A stretch of 64,000 nt of DNA, taken from Cercis canadensis (lineage: Eukaryota; Streptophyta; Magnoliopsida; Fabales; Fabaceae). The notes beneath the pieces are model-generated. The model worked only from the letters and a program-made list of their open reading frames with translations. It was not told the DNA's origin and did not search any database. The stretch is from positions 70,451 through 134,450 of the forward strand of contig QAOA01006231.1 in assembly GCA_003255065.1 (NCBI GenBank), in the 5' to 3' direction. Below, one piece after another: positions 36,001 through 46,690 of this stretch (the stretch's first letter is position 1; the number at the start of each line of letters is the position of its first letter). The position numbers and the translations under genes are program-made.

Positions 36001-36655
36001 TAGTGAAGACATTCCCAATTTATTTCGTGAATGGTTATTCTTTTCACACATCCAATTAGGCACATAATCAAAAGTCAAATAATTTCGGAGTAGGTCTTAG
36101 TGGAACAGATATTTTATATCATGGAATTGTAGAAGAGATAATTGAGATAGAGTATCCCAGATTTTTATTAAGCGATTGACACTTTTCAAGTGTAAATGGT
36201 TTGATCTTTCACCCATGGGTACAAGAATTTGTCCTAAGTATGAGATTATTGAGGTTAAATCGAATAGGAGATACAATGGTAAGAATATATTTATCTTCAC
36301 TCAACAAGTAGAGCAAGTATATTTTACACCATCTCCATGCCCAAATCCTAACAAGAGAGACTAGTTTGTGGTGATTAAGACTAAATCAAGGCGCACAATT
36401 GAATTACAGGATGCTCCATTCCAAGATGATAGAACTTTGCACTTCACTGAAGTCTCTTCTTTCGACCAAATTGCTGATAATTTAAGAGATGAGCATGATA
36501 TGGGAGAAGATTTAATGGACATGACAATTAATGTACATGTTGAAACTGATGAGGAGGTGAGAGAGTATGGTGCAGAAGACGAAGAATCATATGATAGCGA
36601 GGAGCCTGAAACTGAGGATGAAGTCCCTAGTGATTACTTGGTTGATAGTGATTGA
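33003..36655 (+). pseudogene. CACTA tnp2-type transposase gene, broken
   Basis: Transposase-associated domain at 33024-33260 (FRCPCLRCKCTRFHNSDEVR, LHLYKKGFQPHYYY). Tnp2 domain: HPSDGEAWKHS, RLGLCFDGFSPFNMNS, ALMWTINDFSAYGML, LGCPICM, DVMHTESNVFKNVYNIVMDI, YMKSHDCHVFMERLFPI, LPSFFDVMEHLPIHLVYE and VQYRWMYPFER. An intron at about 35251-35336 (GAGAG|GTCTAA ... TTCATAG|GTTTTT) rejoins the frame; further introns lie at 35650-35732 and 35833-35932. The 3' exons carry a DUF4216-like region (TLFKCKWFDLSP, QQVEQVYFTPSP) and an acidic C-terminus. Defects include TAG at 33240, TAA near 33617, stops at 33840-33880, a likely 1-bp loss near 33930 and TAG at 34291. In this family the protein cuts and joins the ends; this copy cannot. 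Confidence 0.92.
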
Positions 36656-36757
36656 TTGTTAAGGTTAATTTATTTGTGACATTTTTTTTTATAAAATTTT
36701 GTGGATGTACTTATTACTTAATGTCTCACTGACATATTTGATTTTTTGTATTTACAG

Positions 36758-38347
36758 ATGTCAGAAATAGGCGGACGTGCTCATAGTTATAGCTCTCGAG
36801 GCAAAGGGAGAGTTCCTGCCTCATTACATACTTATTCTGCACCCCTTGATGTGCATATTGATCCCTCACCGTCTCCTACTCCCATTGAATCCACCCACAT
36901 AGCACCATCACATACACCATCTACTGAAGGTTCTTCTGCTGTTGGGTCGACTACGAAGGCGTGTGGATCGACTGTTAGTAGGATGTTGGTTCGACCAAAT
37001 GGGAAGGAGTATGATGTCTACACTTTCTATGTTCATTTGTTGTTATTAATAATATTTTCATATATGTACTATATATAATAAATTTTATAATCACATTGTA
37101 TAGGTTTATACCGTCTCATCAGACTGTTGCTGTCATTTCTTCCATCATGAAGGGTAGGTATAAGCAACCATTGACGGGCTGGAAGGATATTCCCCAAGAA
37201 GTGAAAGATATGTGGTTTGGCGAATTTCAGGTTATATAATTAAATTATGTTATTTACTTTACACATGTTGTTTGTCAATTGTGTTCAACTAGTAGTCTAA
37301 CTAATTTCTTATAATGGTTCAGAAATATTGTAGGTGAGATCCGGAGCATGATGTTGCTATTAGGCAGATTTGGGGGCTTAAGTGTGCTGACACGATCCGA
37401 GCAAACTTAGCCTCTATTTGCTCTTGCAAGTCGAAGGGGAAGTGGTTGGCAAACCATGTCCTTAATGCACTATGGGTTAAGTGGACGACTGACCCTGAGT
37501 TTAAGGAGAAATCAGAGCGAAACAAACAGAATCGATCAGCTAGTGAGGGAGGATGTCTGAAAAAGGGTAGCTCTATTTCTGTGTCAGAGCATAAAAGGTG
37601 ATATGTAAGTTTTATTTACTGGTAATAAAGTTTTTATATGTATGTTTTAATTTGTCACTGATAACTAACGCAAATTTATTATATGTTTCAGACACGGGAA
37701 CTAGGTAGAAAGGCTACCATCCCAGAGCTTTTTTGTAGGTTGAACCATAATGATGAGACGGACCAGTGGTCAACACCCAGAGCAGCAAGGACTTATGTGA
37801 GTATCTCGAATTATAAGATAAAAATTGAGCTTCTAGCATAATGTAAATATTTTCACTGATTACTTTTGTTTTGTGTTCTTTTTAAAATCACATGCAGAGC
37901 TCCTATAAGAAGTTAAAGGAGGATGTTGCAGCCACAGGAGAATCTGTTGATGACTCTGCCCTCTTTTTCCAGGCGACTGGGGGAAAAAATAAGAGGGGCC
38001 GCGCTTATGGATTTGGATTCGAAGTAGCATTTTACTCTTCATCCGGGTCCGGGTCCAACAGGGCTGAGTCTCAGTCTACAGCCACTGCGACCAACAATGA
38101 TAAGCTTATGCAGCGTATTGCAGTTCTTGAGACCCAATTGGTAGAAGAACGTACTCGAGGTGACCGGTTTGCACAACTTGAGGCAGAGCGTGCAAACCAA
38201 TTCTCTCAACTTGAGAGTTAATTGGCCAGTCTTAAAGGGTATATTCAGCAATTGCAATCTGGACATAACAACTCAGAGGCTGCTCCTACTACGTCGTTAC
38301 AACCTCCAACTATCAATGAAGATGATGAAGATGATTTCAATTTGTGA
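36758..38347 (+). pseudogene. CACTA second gene, Transposase_24/TnpA-like
   Basis: Exons read in order: SEIGGRAHSYSSRGKGRVP and a P/S/T-rich N-terminus (36758-37008); FIPSHQTVAVI ... GWKDIPQEVKDMWFGEF (about 37105-37230); DPEHDVAIRQIW ... EFKEKSERNKQNRSASEGG (37322-37600); LGRKATIPELFCRLNHNDET (37692-37798); KLKEDVAATGESVDDSALFF, GGKNKRGRAYGFG and a coiled-coil tail (37898-38347). Introns have GT...AG boundaries. The D-P-E-H, K-S-x-x-x-x-x-N-R and G-x-K-R motifs match the Ptta/En/Spm family. TGA at about 37334 (where the family has Trp) and TAA at 38219 inactivate it. Family members are thought to bind the subterminal repeats. Confidence 0.85.
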
Positions 38348-38559
38348 GATGATTATCTAAAATTTTTAGGAGTTGATTGTATTTTATACTCTAATTTATC
38401 TTTCCTTACTTCAATTGAATCTTGCATACTTTTAGACATTTGATCTATATATTTCTGAGACACTTGAGCTTCAGTTGCACAATTTTGCTCTAGTCTTTTG
38501 CTGCTTTGCTGGAATTGGACTCACAGATAAATAAAGCGTTCATGGAATGGTGATTTAGA
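38348..38559 (+). other. CACTA 3' spacer
   Basis: Short AT-rich stretch between the second transposase gene and the right subterminal repeats. It probably holds the 3' untranslated region; no other signal was seen. Confidence 0.5.
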
Positions 38560-39014
38560 AATTCCAACAGAATTTTCCGTTGGAATTACCGTGGGAATAA
38601 TTTCAAAAAAAAAATATAAAAAAAAAATTAATTAAAAATTAAATTCCAACGGTAAAATTCCATTGGAATTTCAATCAATTTTTTTTCAAATTTTTAAAAA
38701 TTTTTGAATAGTTAAAAAATCATTAAAAGATTCCAACGGTAACTCCAACAGAATTTTACCGTTGGAATTTTTCTGCAAAAATTTAATAAAAATAAATTCC
38801 AAAGGTAATTCCAACCGTAAAATTCCATTGGAAGTACCATTGGAATTTTTCGTTGACTTTTTTCTCGAAAAATTTTTTCAACAGTAAAATTCCGTTGGAC
38901 TTTCCGTTGGAATTCCGCAATTCCAACTGGGCAATTTTCAATGACACGTATTCCGTTGGAACACAAAATTCCAACAGAAAAATTCCGTTGGAATCCAGGA
39001 AATTTGTTGTAGTG
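38560..39014 (-). repeat. CACTA right terminus and subterminal repeats
   Basis: At least fourteen copies of AATTCCAACGGAA / TTCCGTTGGAATT and close variants (CAACAG, CATTGG, CAACCG) occur in both orientations. They run up to the terminal AAATTTGTTGTAGTG, the reverse complement of CACTACAACAAATTT. Copies are denser than at the left end. The open frames at 38712-39110 on the minus strand are these repeats read through, fused to flanking X sequence. Confidence 0.93.
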
Positions 39015-40628
39015 CTGCTTCTTGGCTTCATGAACCTCTTCCTCTAGGTCAATCACATGTTGCCCGTGAACATCCCTCTCTTTTTTGTATTTCCTTTTCC
39101 AAAGATGCAACCTTCTACTTATACTTAGCCGATTCTCTCTTATAGTGGGTTGCCTCTTTCTTTAGCTTTGGAGTTGCATCTCATGCCTCCACTTCTCGCA
39201 TTTTTTGTAGCAATAGTGCATTCTCTTCTTTCAATCTTTGCTTCTCTTTTTTGGCTTTTGATAGTTTTCACTCAATTTCTTCAACCTTCAACATCTCTCT
39301 AACAACTTGATTGGTCTTGGAATCTTCAAACAGAGGTTGATATGCATGTTGAATCACCTTTGGCGTCATCGGATTCTTTCCTCGGGACTGAAATCAATTC
39401 CTATACTCCACTTCAATGTGCCTCCCCACCGGGCTAAAATTCCCTTCACGAATAGCCATATGCTTCCAAGCTTGGATAATCCTCCCAAGTTTATCCACAT
39501 CCTTTTGGTCTTTGTACTCAAAATCAATCTCCAAAAGCTCCATTGTTTATGGAATAAATTGCAAATAACTAAAATGGTGACGCACCAAGAGTGGAGTATA
39601 TGCCATACACCCACAAGTTCCATGAGTAGAATACATGAGAACTCTCCACAGCTAGTCAAAATGCCAAAACCCACAACCAGGGTATAGTCCACTTAATAGT
39701 TTGCTCAGACACATTATCTAGCTCTTCCAACCATCTTTGTCTATTCCATTTCCCAGATAGCTTCATCATATAAAATTTTTACAGAAGATTTTCAGTCCAC
39801 ACATCTTTTCATGCAATCAAATTGCCTTCCCAAAACATGGCAAAATAACCAGATGTACAACAACTAGAAACATCATCTTAATTTGTCATCTCCTCTCTTT
39901 CTACACCAATTAAGTGATAAAAAGGTATCAAACATAATGGCCAGGACTGGATTCACACCAGTGCAGATAAACTTGTGGAAGACGTCTATTACTTCAAGGC
40001 TAATCGAGTTATTGTTAGTAGGAAAAACAACTAGCCCAAATATGACCAAGATCAATAGTAGAGGTAGCTTCTCCCTCTTGTCCACCAAGGTTTGCATACA
40101 CCTCCTCACAAAATACATGGGCCACACATGAGTCTCTCCTTCGTTTCCCTTCATCTCTCTTAGTAACTTTTGCTTGCTAATCCTAAAGTACTCAACAACC
40201 TTATCTTGGACTACCTTGTGCTTACAAAAAGTGTACACATTGCTTCCCTTAGTCAAAGTCATCTCCAACATATGGTTCTATTCTTCTAAAGTTAACATGA
40301 GGTAAATGTCCTTGAAGGTTAAACATCGATAAGATGGATCCCAATAGTTTACTATGACGATCAGAGCTAGCTCTTGCACCTTGATGTTTACTAGATCTAT
40401 CAGCTTAGAGTAGTGAGTGAAAAGAGGGCCTTTCTCGGCTAGAGGAATATTCTGGATGAATACCCAAATATCAGATATATCATTTATGTCTATGGTCACT
40501 TTCAGCTTTTTTGATAAGTCACTATCATATCCTTTTAGATGATTTTCACCCTCTCTCGGTTGTAATGATCGGGCATCCCTCATAAAGGCCCTAGAAGGAT
40601 GCTTGAAAATGGGATCACTAGAATCCAT
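39015..40628 (-). pseudogene. X: first ORF, DUF7745-like with coiled-coil tail
   Basis: From 40628 the minus strand reads a mostly open frame: VNYWDPSYRCLTFKDIYLML, one TAG at 40278-40280, then EVIDVFHKFICTGVNPVLAI and TFLSLNWCRKRGDDKLR. The W-D-P-S-Y-R-C-x-T-F motif and the later N-x-C-R-x-x-G are typical of the extra 5' ORF (DUF7745-like) carried by plant Ogre/Tat retrotransposons; its function is not established. After frameshifts near 39870 and 39500 it continues as IIQAWKHMAIREGNFSP and then a long Lys/Glu-rich coiled coil up to 39015, where the CACTA cuts it. The remainder is at 12000-12192. Confidence 0.8.
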
Positions 40629-41344
40629 GCTAACAATCCATCTTCGAATATTAACCTATGAGTAAAAAGTACCAAAAAGATGGATTAGAGATGAAAAACA
40701 AATAATTGACGTAAAATAATAAAGTGCAAGAATAAGGATGCTCCTCCTATTGTCCTAGACAGACAAGTCACCATAAGGTTAGGATTTCTAGCCTAACGGT
40801 CAAGTTCTAACCTAAATCGAACAACATTATGACTATACAACATGCATCGTTTGGTAATAGTACTATCAGTCCTAAAAAGATCACATCCTTGGATTGCCTC
40901 TAGTAGAACAATGAAGATCACACCCTACTAACCTAGTTCACTAGGGAATAGCCCTTCAATTTACCCAAATTAGCAGAATGATCCATAAATCCCAGCAGAA
41001 ACTTTCGTGTAAACATATGAAGGATAAACTTCTCGATGGTAATACTAGGCCCCTTTCTAATCCTAGGTTGCCCGGGCATAGAGCTTATGAGTATTTTGTA
41101 GAGTTAGTGTAAGTGCTCAGTGTGCGGGAGGAGCAAACATACCTCAACCTAAAATCTACCCCAACCACCCCAACTACAAAGAAAAGAGAGGCATATGCAA
41201 CAAAATAAGGCTATCTACAAATGTAGAAATAAATACAATAGATATAAAATAATAGAAAAGAAATAACTTAGAATGAATAAAATACATCTTGGCCACATCT
41301 AATTTGCATAGCTAATTTACTAGGCTTGACTCTCTAACCAGTCT
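40629..41344 (-). other. X: untranslated leader
   Basis: No coding frame. It lies between the primer-binding site and the first ORF of X, as expected for an Ogre/Tat leader. Nothing further was recognised. Confidence 0.6.
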
Positions 41345-41364
41345 CCTCAGTGGAGTTGCCAAAC
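41345..41364 (-). promoter_or_regulatory. X: primer-binding site
   Basis: On the minus strand TTTGGCAACTCCACTGAGG follows the LTR end TGTTGTGACA at a one-base spacing. Ogre/Tat elements use a site of the form TGGCGACTCCGCTGGGG (tRNA-Arg type); the differences here are mostly CG-to-CA changes. Confidence 0.8.
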
Positions 41365-44300
41365 TGTCACAACACGCCCAGAGGCGGCTGTGACGCGGAT
41401 GGTCAACCGAATTTAAGAAAAACATAAGTCGCCACTAATTGTTTTAGAAAATAGGTAAAATTGGATACCTTTTTATTTTATTATTTTTAAATAATCTGCA
41501 TACTAGAGATTGGTTCGTGAGTTTGTTTACGCGTGAGAAAGGTGTTAGGCAGCCCACAACATCCGTCTAAAGATTGTTATCCTAAATCAACTATGCAAAG
41601 AATAAGACAAAATTTAGCAAAAAACATATTTTATTTATTCTTAAAATAAGCATTACATTCTCCAATCAATGGTGGAAAATAAACATGACATGCATGAATT
41701 CTAATGGGTTCAAAATTCTTCCGCCCGTTCTTCACATATTGTCCCCGTTAGGGTGGCGCTTATCTTTGTCTAGGTTTGATAAAAGAGAACTATCCCATAT
41801 AGGACCGAGTCAGTCATATCATCTTATCATAGAAAAATAGTCTATGGATTTTTTAAACCCTAACAATAATCCCTAAATATTATGCATGATGCTATAACCA
41901 ATTGGGGTGGGGGTACGTAATTGACAAATGCAATCAAAATAAACAAGAGCTCTTGAAGCATCCGTCTTAGGGTTTTGCTAGGGGCCCAAGGATTGTGGTT
42001 TCCTCTCACATGGAACACACATTAGATGACTCAAATTATCAATTAAAGGTCACATATGCTTAAGCAAGTGAGTAGCCACAACACATCACAATAAATGACA
42101 AGATAAAGCAAGGAACATGTTAACTTATAGTGAAAAGGCATAAAACACTAAAGCACATGTGGCAGCCATTAAGAGACAAAATAAAACCAAGAAAATATCA
42201 TGCAAACTAGGGCAACAACATTTACTTAAATAGGGCAGCCAACATACACTCCTAATTAACATGCAATCCCTAAGCCAAACATCAAGGGGAAAATCAAGAA
42301 TTAAGCTCAAGAGTAAAACAAATCAAAGTCAAAACAAAGATAAAAAAAAATTGAGGATAATAGCATGCAAGTGGTTCAAAAAAACCAGGCAAGGACAACA
42401 ACTAAACATAAGGCACAATGAAGAAAAATAAAACAGCAAAGATTGAAAATAGAGCATAAAATAGAGGAAACTTGTAAAGAGAATTGGCAATGCATGTAAA
42501 TGAGATTTGACCCCAAATTTTTTCATGACAGAGAAAAATGTCTTAGGGTTATAAATAATAAAAATAATAAAAAAATGAGCTCCCTAACTCAAGTTATGAC
42601 CCAAAAATTGAAAATTGCCAGAATCAACTAACAATTCCAAAGTGCTGAGATAACACCCTCTTTTAAATTAAAACTGGAGCAATTTCGACATAAAAAAATA
42701 TGAAATTTATACTCATACAATATATCCATCTTTGGGTTCTAACAAAATAAGAACCATGCAATTTGGAGTTATAAAACTCAAGTTATGGTCAAAAGACCAA
42801 ATAGTGCCAGTGTTGGACCAACAGGTCTGTGAATGACTATTTAAAAACCAAATTTGATAATCACTATCTCAAATGACCAATTTGAATTCAAACATGACAA
42901 AAGTAAAATATTATGACCAAAAAACAAGATTTTAAAAAAGGTCAAGCTTCATTTTCATTTTTTAATCAAAAACCCTAAAACACGTTAAAGAAAACAAAGA
43001 CAAAAAAAATCTACAAGAAGCATGCTCACCCCAACAAGAAATGCCAAATGGTACCAAAACAACAACAGGGCAGCAAGCATGTAAACCTTACAATACCATC
43101 AACCAAGATCATGTTAGAACAAGAGCAAGAGCAACCCTAAACCAAAATCTTGTCATATGATAAAAACAAGTAAAACAACAATTAACTAAGTACTCAATCA
43201 AAATCAAAACAGAAACTAAACATGATCTCTCTAAACCAAAATATCAAGAGAACATGCAAGAAAGGAGGAAAATAACTAAAATCAATGCCGAGCTTATTCA
43301 GACCCCCATAAACAGAAAAATCAAAGGAAAAAAAAAGGCAACAATAAACATGCTACCAAAAGAACAAAACAAAATCAAAATAGACCTAATTAAGACCCAA
43401 AATAAAAAATGGAGACAAAGGATAAACAAGATATAAAATAATAAATCAAGTAAAATCAACACAAAAATGAAAGGGTTCAAGGGGGAAATTTTCATAAATC
43501 AAGTTGAATTAAGAAGAAAAAGAGTCAAAGTGAAATAAGACTCATGGAATCAAAATGAAATGAAGGCATTCAAGAGGGAAACGAAGAAAAACATGCACTT
43601 CACATGGATTCAAACAAAGACCAACAAGAAATGAAGAAGAGTGAAGGTTACCTAGTGTTCTTCAAGAAAACTCATATTCCTTGCTCAAAAGTGTAGAACC
43701 CAACTCCAAGAAGCTCAATCCACTCTTGATTTCATGTTTTTCTCTCCAAAAATATGAAGAACACTTTGGGAACTGTCAAGAACACTCAAGTTTTCTCTCA
43801 ATTTTGCTCTCTTTGATCTATTTTTTCAAGTTCTCTCTCTTCCTTTCTTGTTTTCACTTTGGGAGCATATTATGAGAGGCTCTCTCTATTTTTTTTCTTA
43901 TGCAATTAGCCCTTGCTTAGTGAGCACGTTGGAAGTAATATGGTCCTTTCCTATCCCTTTTGCACCTTCCTCCCACTTTCCTATAGCCTTACCTTGTGAA
44001 AAATCAAATAATTCTTCCCCAAAATGCCCTAGCCAAATTACACACTTCAACCTCCCCAATTTGTATTTTTATTTCAAGCAAAAATAAGGTTAAGAAGCCC
44101 CTATTAGCAATTTTTCCAAAGTTACCTTGTAAAAGCAATTTCCTTGAAGCTTCCTTGAGGCTTTCACTTATATTTAGGAATATTCCTTAAACCCTAGCTG
44201 ACCTTTTTTCATACTTTTAATCATACTAATCCTATTTTTTCTGAAATAAAACAATAAAACCTAAAAGGGAGCTTCTTGGCACTTGCAAGACACATGCAAC

Positions 44301-44765
44301 ATCCATTCTCTTGATATTTTTCCAAAATCCTAATGAAACCCTTCTCCCTTGGCTTGGCCAAAAATCACCTCTAGAATTCTTATAAATTATTTTTATTTTT
44401 GATTAAAAATAAAAGTCATAAAACCCTAATGAGCCAAATTAGGTCAAAATGAACCTAAAATGCTTAACCGTGGACTTAAGTTGGTCTAATTGGACGCAAA
44501 TAAAACTTCAAACATATTAAATAGTCCAGCAATCATTTTTCATTCATTTGGACCAAAACATTTGAAAAATAAAAATTGAGTCAGCTCGAAGGCTCTCAAA
44601 CTAAGGTTTTAGCAAAACGGACCATGCCTAAAACATAAGTTTTGACCCAAAATCACTAAAAGCCCAAAAAATTATAATCTTTATTTCCAAACAAAGTATT
44701 TAAAGAAAATCAAATGGGCAAGAGGCCCCAAACTCAAATTTAAAAAAATCGGGCCAAAGTATTGA
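41365..44765 (-). repeat. X: long 5' LTR of Ogre/Tat type (right edge approximate)
   Basis: In plus coordinates it begins TGTCACAACACGCCCAG, directly next to the primer-binding site. Blocks near 41500-41570 and 41700-41820 match, in reverse complement, the blocks near 54200-54480 of the LTR of element Y (the GGTGTTGTGGG block and the region around ACTTATCATGGGAAGATAG). No gene is supported inside, and several short frames are A- or K-rich noise. The right edge is set only by the start of Y's gag homology, so it is uncertain by 100 bp or more. Confidence 0.7.
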
Positions 44766-44769
44766 TGGA

Positions 44770-46185
44770 AATGAGTTTTGAAGCTTCGATTTTTTCCAAT
44801 CTCAGTTACCAAACCTACCTTTACTTGGTATGTGGGGTTGCCGCCCAACTCAATCATCTTGTGGGCTGAAATGGAGAGACAATTTTATGACCAGTTCTTT
44901 GGGGGAGAAATGAAGCTCAATTGGACTAACTTGGTCAAAATTCAACAAATCCCCAAAGAGATTGTTGGTGACTATTTGCAAAGGTTCAGGAAGGCTAGGA
45001 GTCGATGTTTTGTGCAATTACTAGATAATGAGTTTGTCAAGAAAACCATGAATGGGTTAGATTTATGGGTCACAAGATGCTGAATATGACCTAGTTACCC
45101 GAGAGGGCTTGTTACTTCGTGCAAATCTGAAAGAAAAGGAAGAACAAACTCAAAAGGGTTCAAGGAAGGAGCGGCAGTTAACCTCATCAAATATGATCAA
45201 GGCGATGAGGAACTCCAAGAGGTTGACTTGGCTGAACTATAGCCAGTTTCCCCTTATACTTGTCAGTATCTAAAGCTAGGAAAAGGAGAGAATGAGTTTT
45301 GTTAGTAGGAGGGTGTACACATTTTAAATCAACAAGTTTGAATCCATCTTTGACTTGTTCCTAAAGGATAAAAAATATTTGAAGCTTCCTAAGGATCACG
45401 AGATTGCTTCACTAGAGTAATTGAAAGATACTTGAAGTACCACAATTCATTTAGTCATTCAACTAATAATTGTGTCACTCTTAGAAATTTTATCCAGAAA
45501 GCTCTAAATGAGGGAACATTAAAGTTTGCAAAAAAAAAAAAAAAACAAAGCCTGAGATGCTTGTGGACGTAGATCATTTTCCATTAAACAAGAACTATGT
45601 GGAGCCTTTTAACATTGACCCTTTCAATGTTGACATTGGTATGGTCAACATCAATTTCTCTATATTAAAAAAGGATAAAATTCAAATTGAAGGAGCTCTA
45701 TCGACAGTGCAAGTCAAAGGATGTGCAAGTGTGTGCCCTCGGTGCAAATTCTACTTCAACAAAACTATCATAAAAAGTCATCTAAAGTAGTCGAAGTAGG
45801 CCCACAAATAGAGAGGTACAACAATAACTTAGAGCACAAGGGACAGTCAAAGTTAAAGTCAATAGTTGTAATCAATATCCTTAAGCAGCCATCACTTCCT
45901 AAAGGGACTTGAATCACCCATAAGACAAGGAAGCCAGATGCAAATGTCCTTATACGGTGATGGATAAAAAATGAACCTGCACCGAACTCTCGAATCAACG
46001 TGTTTGAAAGATTACAATTTCAGGAGAAAGGCAAGGAGCCTTCAAAATTGTCTAAGTCTTAGAAAAGAAATTTCCAATAGTAGAAAAGTTGACAAATGAA
46101 GAAAGCTCAATATGCTCAGGAAAATATCAAACAAATCAAAGGCCATTGACCCACTATCATTGAGAAAGATGATGGCCTTAGTGGT
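44770..46185 (+). pseudogene. Y: Tat-type gag, 5'-truncated
   Basis: The frame at 44778-45083 reads LRFFPISVTKPTFTWYVGLP, then PPNSIILWAEMERQFYDQFF and GDYLQRFRKARSRCF. This is the capsid-like domain of Tat-lineage gag. The N-terminus is missing; the sequence joins X's LTR directly. After a stop at 45081 the homology becomes hard to follow: several frames and an A-run at 45530-45544. Segments such as MLVDVDHFPLNK (45557) are consistent with the gag-protease linker of the lineage. No zinc knuckle was found. Confidence 0.75.
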
Positions 46186-46690
46186 TTGTTGATGAACATG
46201 GTGTCTCTGTTACCTGCTGAATTCAAAAAGGAAATAATAACTTGGTCAGATGATGAAGATTTTATGATTAGCAGTGCGTCATCGGTCAGGACCCTTGTAT
46301 CATTTGAAGGCATTAGTTCCTATATGGAAGCGGCCTATTTTGAGAAGCCAAGTGCAGATCAATGTCATCACCTAAAGCTGTTAAACAATAAAAATCAAAT
46401 CAAAGGATAGATGATTAAGAAGATCCTAATTGATGGTGGAGCTGCTGTTAATCTAATTCCAAGATCAACATTACTAAGATTGGGGAAGTCTTAAATTGAC
46501 CTGGAACCTACCAACATAGTAGTCATAGACTTTAATGGCCAGTCATCACCATTTGATGTCATTGTTGTTCTAACAATTACTGTTGGATCCTACACTCAAA
46601 GGACTTTGTTTGTGGTGGTCCCTCCGAAGGCAAGTTATAATGTGCTCCTAGGGAGAGATTGGAACCATGTCGTCGGAGTTGTACCTTAAA
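46186..46690 (+). pseudogene. Y: protease region
   Basis: The frame 46186-46410 (ITWSDDEDFMISSASSV, EGISSYMEAAYFEK) leads, after TAG at 46408, into KKILIDGGAAVNLIPRSTLL and NVLLGRDWNHVVGVVP. DGGAAxNxLP and LLGRDW are the active-site and flap-side signatures of Tat/Ogre protease. Stops at 46408 and near 46493 interrupt it. Confidence 0.8.

Larger units (their letters stand above)
12193..39014 (+). mobile_element. CACTA (EnSpm/CMC) DNA transposon, 26.8 kb with nested insert
   Basis: The right end is the reverse complement of CACTACAACAAATTT. The left end, CAATACAAGAAAAAGG, is the same terminus with a C-to-A change at position 3. CTG at 12190-12192 and at 39015-39017 is the 3-bp target duplication typical of CACTA elements. 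Dense subterminal repeats flank both ends, and tnp2-type and Transposase_24-type genes lie inside. Removing the element restores the reading frame of a Tat ORF in the flanks. The 12.3-kb Athila element A (18151-30410) is a later insertion, so the CACTA itself is about 14.5 kb. Confidence 0.95.

Noticed and set aside
43254..44190. Several short ORFs near 43.3-44.2 kb
   Set aside because: A-rich or CT-rich parts of the Tat LTR, no similarity to known proteins that I can recognise.
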